The notes below the pieces were generated by a model. It was given only the letters and a program-made list of their open reading frames with translations. It did no database searches and was not told where the DNA came from. From assembly GCA_002749535.1 (NCBI GenBank), contig MZZL01000117.1:186001-250000 (forward strand): 64,000 nucleotides of DNA, in the 5' to 3' direction. How positions within the stretch are numbered: the first letter of the stretch is position 1; every line of letters starts with the position of its first letter. Source of the stretch: Apophysomyces variabilis. Taxonomy: Eukaryota > Mucoromycota > Mucoromycetes > Mucorales > Mucoraceae. Below, one piece after another: positions 58,601 through 64,000 of the stretch. The translations under genes were made by a program, and so were the position numbers.

Positions 58601-58859
58601 TGACGAGTTCAAAACGGCCAAAATTTGGTCTGGCTGTGGAGCAAAGAAACTGCGTAACGTAAAAGGATCGCTGGGTCAGTCGTTGCATGCCGTCGTGCAC
58701 TGCGAACAATGCAAAACGGTTTGGAATTGCGATTGTAACGCCAGCAGAAATATTAGACGTGTTGCAGAGCATATGGCTCTCAATAACAATAACCGACCAT
58801 CACCTTTTCAAAGAAAAAACCAATTGCCTGGACAAACCCCAAGCAAGACATGCAAGTGA
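55618..58859 (+). pseudogene. Fanzor (eukaryotic TnpB-like) RNA-guided-nuclease gene, locus 2, decayed
   Basis: A longer Fanzor-family locus. A start at 55618 encodes MPPKKRKSTMKRT, whose PKKRK looks like a nuclear localisation signal. A basic region follows (about 55833-55980), then a helical block with MAVAASNHVVENYSQRMEKY (56550-56615). The RuvC-I motif DLKGVDPGITNAYV has its Asp at 57721, after FRSLATDGYIAAFTFSRKRQ. Later pieces are DEFAERLIFGGSKYP (58097-58141), FGSAMCNSTLKGTRAG, VVDVDEFKTAKIWSGCG, and CEQCKTVWNCDCNASRN with the RuvC-III Asp at 58731. Damage: an in-frame TAG at 56886; a frame shift at 57754-57756, where AAA should be AA to keep ASNGHEKYSHE; other frame changes around 56700; and Trp in place of the first zinc-ribbon Cys (codon 58626). 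Some breaks may be unmodelled introns. Family members cut DNA under guide RNA; this copy is probably inactive. Confidence 0.83.
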
Positions 58860-60334
58860 CTCAGTTCGCATAGGTGAGTGAAATCCACATGACTTTGCCA
58901 GTGTTACTAAGCGATTATGATCTATCGGACGCAGTGGAACGAGCCGAAGAGACTTGTAGTATGAAAACAAATACACAGCAAATAACGACGCGATATCTGG
59001 CGCTAATTGACAATATTGGGAATAGATATCCTGCTTAGCACAGTAACCACCCTCAGCTGAATCGGTTCAGTTGACTAGCAAAAATTGGATCCAGCTTATG
59101 CTGAGATCTGGAAAATGCTAGAGAACCTTTTACTCAGCAGAGACAATTGTCAAGACCCCTCTTACAAACCATGTCCTTGAGCAACGTGGACATCTTTTCT
59201 AGCAAATTTGCAATAACGGGATACCGCCATTACCTTATCATAGTCGTTTGCCAACGGGTCATTACTCAAAGACGTGCAGGGAACTTTCTATGAAGTAAAA
59301 GCTTCAATACATAGGCCACGTATAGACTCTGCTGAGAAGCATTATACAATCTGGACTCTTTTCTTGCAGAATTTGGATACCAATTGATGTCAAAACTAGT
59401 CATTTATAACATAAACCATGCTGATTCTTTCTTATCTTTGATTGTTACGTTTTATGAAAAATAAGACATGCATGGTTAGCTTCACTTAGTCTGTCTGCAC
59501 GAGTGGTATGATCTCCTTTATTCAACATTATTTGAGTACATTGCTGATATATATGCTCATTGTATGCTCAGTAGTACTTATGAGTGCTAACAAGCAATAG
59601 TCAATCGTTCGTTTTTGCTAATGCGAAATAGCCAATGATCAAAGCCTCTGTGTAACCTAGATTGGACACCTTTTTGTGGGGATGCGTGGCGCAGCATTTC
59701 ATTGGAGCTCAGATTGTCCGCTTGCCTGGAAAAACCCGACACGCTTCCTGTCGTATCGGATGAAATAAAAATCTGATCATTCCTTCCTCCTGTTGACCAA
59801 CCGATATTGTAGACTGTTCTAAAAAATAAACATCTAATCCAGGACAGAAATACGATTTTGAGCCAATGTGAACTCATTCTACAGTGTATCTGAACCATGA
59901 GGGTTACAGATAAAGGCTTAGAGTTCTGATACAGGGGCATGGGCTCATATTAGAACATCGGATAAAAGAGGTCTCCTTTTTTTTTGCCGTCTTTGAGGAG
60001 AAATGAGACAGAAAACATATGGTGTAGCGTTATAGAAGAATTGCGGAATTTGTACGTAGTTTATCAAACTAACTTTGTTGAACAAAAACAGACTTTAGCT
60101 GCAGTTATGAATAGGATGACGAGCAACTTGTTCCTTGATAAACAAAAGAATAACCAGAAAGGCTAAAGGCTAATATAAGTTGACAATAGGATATTTTTTA
60201 TATAAGGTTGTCAAAAGATTATGCCCCAGATATAGAATTAGAAACAAAAGGGTATAAAATCCCTTTTTATGCTTTCGCTTTATCTTGTCTTCCTTGATTG
60301 TTTTCAGCTAATACGACTACTACGAATTGACCAC
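58860..60334. other. spacer downstream of Fanzor locus 2
   Basis: AT-rich, with no supportable gene. A 117-codon minus frame (59940-59587) and a 60-codon plus frame (59984-60166) have no motif. It may include the 3' part of the mobile element. The right end holds the TATA box of the next gene. Confidence 0.45.
60253..60259 (+). promoter_or_regulatory. TATA box of the 81-aa gene
   Basis: TATAAAA (within GGGTATAAAATCCC), 82 bp upstream of the ATG at 60335 and followed by a T/C-rich leader, a standard layout. Confidence 0.6.
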
Positions 60335-60625
60335 ATGTCAGCTTCACATAAACGAGTGCATTTTTCATGTCATGTAGACTTTATCAGCACCTTTGCTAAC
60401 GAGGATTATGGTATGTCATCTCATCCAACAGAACAAAAGTGATATTTATATAAAGATTTAGATCGAACAGCACAACAGGTCGCCAAATTATCTTACCATG
60501 ACATGGTCGAATTGTTAACATTAAAATCAACATGGCGAAAAGAAACCCAAAACTTAATTGCCAAGAGAGCCCTTGAAGAAAAGCAACATGATTCTAATGA
60601 TATGCTTTGTGAAATCTATTTCTAG
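60335..60625 (+). CDS. 81-residue protein of unknown function
   Basis: Two exons (60335-60410 and 60456-60625) with a 45-nt intron (GTATGT ... AAAG). The protein begins MSASHKRVHFSCHVDFISTF, followed by DYDLDRTAQQVAKLSYHDM and a helix reading ELLTLKSTWRKETQNLI. It is soluble and helix-rich, without signal peptide or membrane segment. I do not recognise the family, but the open frame, TATA box and leader support a real gene. It converges with the DHX57-like helicase (168 bp between the stops). Confidence 0.68.
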
Positions 60626-60793
60626 TGTACAAAAATAAGCAGATTCCCCCTTTCTATCCCTTTCTCTTTATGCCTCTCATCCCCTTGAAATCTACACCCC
60701 ATCATTAGTGATGAGGGCTATCATCGCTTGCACGACACCGCTTGAAGACACTAAAATAATAACAATAAAAAAGTAAATACGACAAACGGTTTG

Positions 60794-63700
60794 CTATCCA
60801 GATTTTTTATGCTTACCATCTTCACTGGGGTTCACAATCTTTTCCTCCAGTTCTGTTTGCAATAACCGTTTCAGCTGGTTCACTAGTACGCCAATACGTG
60901 CCCATGCACGGAACTTGATCCATCCATCGTGACCTACTGTCAATCCGCGCCCAAAGTGGTCGACATCCACATGGCCACCAAAGAATAATACTGCATAGGA
61001 TGGGACTTCCGTGCCATCACGTAGAAATGTCTTGGACGTTGTCATACGAGAAAAGTATGTCAAGTAAGACGCATTATAGTTATTGTTGGTAAATAATGTC
61101 GAGGATGGATGAAGAAATACTCGACCTAAATCAAGATAGATAAGCCAACCTAACACTAGCATCTCTTTAAGATCTCACCGTCAGCCTTGGTATAAAACTT
61201 GATCTCTCTAGCCTCCTTTTCTCTTTCAACAGTACCGCTCAATACTTTGTCAAACTTGGCATCTGGGAGTCGAATCTTGGCCAGGTTCGGATTCAATCCG
61301 CCAAAAATAACACTCTTTAACAGGTTGACATTGCCAGCATTGGTGTCATAGTCTTCCTTCCGCGACCGTTGATAGAATCCGATATCCTCTAGTGCCTCAA
61401 GATACTGCCGTTTGAGGGACTGTATCTCGCTTAATGTCGCAAACGACAAGAAGTTGTCTTCACAGAATCGTCGAGCCTCACGCATACCCTTCGTTTTGAT
61501 GATCTGCTGCCACTGATCAAATGCCCGCATATCAGTTAGCCAGTCGCTCTTCCCATACATAAACTGTTCGCGTGCTCTACATGGCTCGTCGTTAATAAAC
61601 GGTCTTCATCTTACATACTACTTACCTTTTCGCTTCTTCTCGACGTTCCATGGGCGAAGTGAACGGACTCTTAAGAGACATTGTAGCAGCCACAGTGAGC
61701 ACAGGATCAAGACATCGGAAAATTGAACCGAACAGCAGCATTTTGCTGATACGAAGATCGGCGGGGATGGATGCCTACCCAGCAAAAAGTGTCAATTTCT
61801 GCAGTCAATTTAAGGGGAAAGGCATTTCAAAAATAAAGGGTCAACACACCATGTGTTCTCCAAGCGGCGTTAGTTCACCATGATCGCTATCAATTGCATC
61901 CACTGCCCGAAGCGTTGCAATAGCACTGTCTAGTGCTTGGACAGACGGTGGATCTATCGCTTTTCGCAAGAACGTTTTTACATCCCGCTCGCCCATGGAT
62001 TTAACCTGCAAACACAGCTGCTCGAGAGGTGTTCGTAGTAATTCTGGCACCTGCTGCGCGCTCATCTTTTTTTCTTCCGTATCCCTAGTGAAGAGTTTGA
62101 AACATTTTCCCGGTCTTGTACGTCCTGCACGACCGCGTCGCTGTTTGCAGGACGCTCGAGAAGCCCATGTCTCCACAAGATGCATCATATTATTCGCTGC
62201 TTCGTACTTGGTTTCTTTTACACGACCAGAATCAATGACATGGACCACTCCTTCGATTGTGATAGAAGTTTCTGCGACATTAGTAGAGACAACGATCTTT
62301 CGTACGTGAGCTGGAACTTGTTTAAACACCCGTGTCTGCTCCTGCGGAGAAAGATTAGCATGCAAGGGCAGGATTTCGTAAGACCCTGAAGGAGGTAACA
62401 CGCTTTGCAATGTCTCAACACATCGTTTAATCTCCATTGCACCTAGGGTACCCACGTTTAGCCAGTCAGTTACGAATATGAGTGCAGCATACCTGGCATA
62501 AAAATGAGGATTGCCGGTTCCTCTCCGTTGTCAAGCTTGACAACATCGTGCTCTACAATGTGCTTCACAGTGTGTGCAACCAAGTCATAGTCGATCTTGT
62601 CTTGGTTCCGATACCGTTCCAATAATCGAACTGTTTGTGCATCATAGCCCTGTTCAAGATACTTCAGTTGCCACTCGGCCCATTCTCCGCTATCTTCCTT
62701 GTCCCGCTTTGGCATTGGCAATTTGGAGGTATACGATGTCATACTCAACACATCTTCAAGATAACTAAAAATGCACATACATACAGAAAAAAATTAGACA
62801 TTCTCGTAGTGCATCCAAAGATAACGTACAAGTCCTCCACAGGATGTGTAAAGCCAGGGATTTCAATAACAGGTGCACCATTAAAATAACCTATCTTTCT
62901 TTCAATTTTTCTTCGCCATGACCAATAGCAAACTTACCGGAGAACAGCTTTTGGTTTATAGTGGCACTCATCAGTATGATTTTCAGATCTTTGCGTTTCT
63001 TGAGCAATTCTCGCAAGATCACCAGTAAGAAATCGCTGTCAACTATCAAAGAAATTAACTATCATATTCCTTGTGTATTTTTTTTTTTTTACCTGAGCGC
63101 TCGTGGACTTCATCAATAAGCACATGGCTAACGCCTTCCAAGTTTGGACTGCTTTGTAGTCTTCGCAGCAAAACACCGGTAGTACAAAATTGCAATTGGG
63201 TTTGCGAAGAAACTTTAGTCTCGCCACGAACAGCATAACCCACTGTCTGACCCGTCTTTTGACATCTTTCGGCGGCAACACGTTCTGAAGATAGCATGTC
63301 GAGTGTTACACAAACCTTCATAAGACTTTAACTTACCTGCCACACCAATAGCTGAAATTTTACGTGGCTGGGTACAAATGATGTTGCAGATTGCTCCTCT
63401 GTTTTGTCTAATTTCTTCATCCAGGATAAACTGGGGAACTTGGGTGGTTTTACCACAACCAGTCTCTCCACTCACGATCGTCACCTGATTTTCCAAAACT
63501 GCCTGGATCACCTTTGTCTGGTAATGATTCGCTGGCAGTTTAGCCCTGACTTCACCTAATGGAGCATACTGCGCCGATGCATGCAGATCCTCCAATGCCT
63601 TTTTAAGCTTTTGTGAAACGTCTTCCAAAGACTCCGTGGAATGTCTTGCAAATCCTTTGGCCCGTTTAACTGCTTTTTTCTTTTGATGGGATTGGGTTTC

Positions 63701-64000
63701 CACGGAAGTGATTCGCTCGGTAACATCACGAAGTTTGGGTGGATTGGCGATGATGTCGTCAACGTGTTCTTGAAGCCATTCTGCACACATATACACTAGA
63801 GGCAGGCCTAAATTTTTTTCTGCTTCCTCGACCAAGCCTTTGATAATAGACAATTTCAGATAGGAGGGTAGATCTTCACATTCAATTATGAAAATAGGAA
63901 GCGTGTGGGGATAAGATGAATGAGAAGGTATGATGACTTCGAGTAATAAGGGTTGCCGTCGGGCATTGGCGGATGTCCTGGCTGTGAGTTGGATTTTGTA
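60794..64000 (-). CDS. DExH-box RNA helicase, DHX57 / ucp12-type (5' end beyond window)
   Basis: Partial gene; exons within the window are 64000-63337, 63284-63093, 63042-62938, 62890-62830, 62764-62493, 62442-61850, 61774-61626, 61576-61179 and 61125-60794. The visible N-terminal part is an RWD-type domain (LEVIIPSHSSYPHTLPIFII ... LVYMCAEWLQEHVDDI), which separates this group from Prp43-type helicases. Helicase motifs: GETGCGKTT (I), TQPRKISAI (Ia), DEVH (II), MSATI (III), STNVAETSITI (V) and QRRGRAGRTRPGKC (VI). HA2/winged-helix and OB-fold regions follow (LLRTPLEQLCLQVKSMG ... LFFGGHVDVDHFG). Yeast and animal relatives act on RNA in the cytosol, possibly at ribosomes. All motifs are intact. 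The GTACGT donor at 62829 is used because it keeps VEDFYLEDVLSM. Confidence 0.92.

Noticed and set aside
59587..59940. 117-codon minus-strand frame after Fanzor locus 2
   Set aside because: No motif and no similarity seen to the Fanzor proteins or to the repeat copies.
1..64000. CRISPR arrays, rRNA and tRNA genes
   Set aside because: None seen by eye: no regularly spaced repeats, no tRNA B-box with a matching cloverleaf, no rRNA-like blocks. A tRNA scan would settle this.

Overview
The window looks like nuclear DNA of an early-diverging filamentous fungus, most likely Mucoromycota (inference). Genes are intron-rich, with mostly 45-80 nt GT-AG introns and some introns in kinase genes. Spacers are AT-rich, and CT-rich tracts precede several start codons. 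Families include an Ecl1-type life-span factor and a fungal PLC-like phosphodiesterase. All exon models below were joined by hand from reading frame, splice consensus and family knowledge; no search was run.

Layout. 0-7 kb: a 57-residue unknown protein (-), a C-terminally short CDC45 (+) and an M28 glutamate-carboxypeptidase-II-like membrane peptidase (+). 8-21 kb is a signalling block: a small unknown protein (+), a 1,223-residue CH-kinase-C1 protein of the Cdc15/Cdc7/SepH class (-), a secreted, probably GPI-anchored PLC-like phosphodiesterase (+), a dual-specificity phosphatase (+) and a SAM-RA-kinase MAPKKK of the Ste11 type (-). 22-25 kb: SAR1 (+) facing an RNF121-like RING membrane protein (-). 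25-29.4 kb: gene-poor DNA and a decayed Fanzor (eukaryotic TnpB-like) nuclease locus. 30-39 kb: SRP68 (-), CWC22 (+), a BRD7/BRD9-like bromodomain protein (-) and an ACBD5/Atg37-like tail-anchored acyl-CoA-binding protein (+). 39-46.5 kb: mostly gene-poor, with a poly-Q/poly-S protein and a diverged repeat. 46.5-54 kb: SPB4 helicase (+), proteasome assembly chaperone 3 (-), a 50-residue membrane protein (+), a CNOT11-like CCR4-NOT subunit (-) and an Ecl1-family protein (-). 54-59 kb: repeat debris, a GC-rich island and a second, longer, decayed Fanzor locus (+). 60-64 kb: an 81-residue unknown protein (+) and the 3' part of a DHX57/ucp12-type DExH helicase (-) that runs off the right edge.

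The housekeeping genes cover replication, splicing, ribosome biogenesis, SRP/COPII traffic, proteasome assembly and mRNA decay; they show no operon-like logic. The most unusual content is the pair of Fanzor-like loci. Both keep a RuvC-I aspartate, an acidic pair before the zinc ribbon and the RuvC-III aspartate, but both carry small frameshifts and stops. Next in interest are the CH-kinase-C1 architecture and the truncated CDC45.
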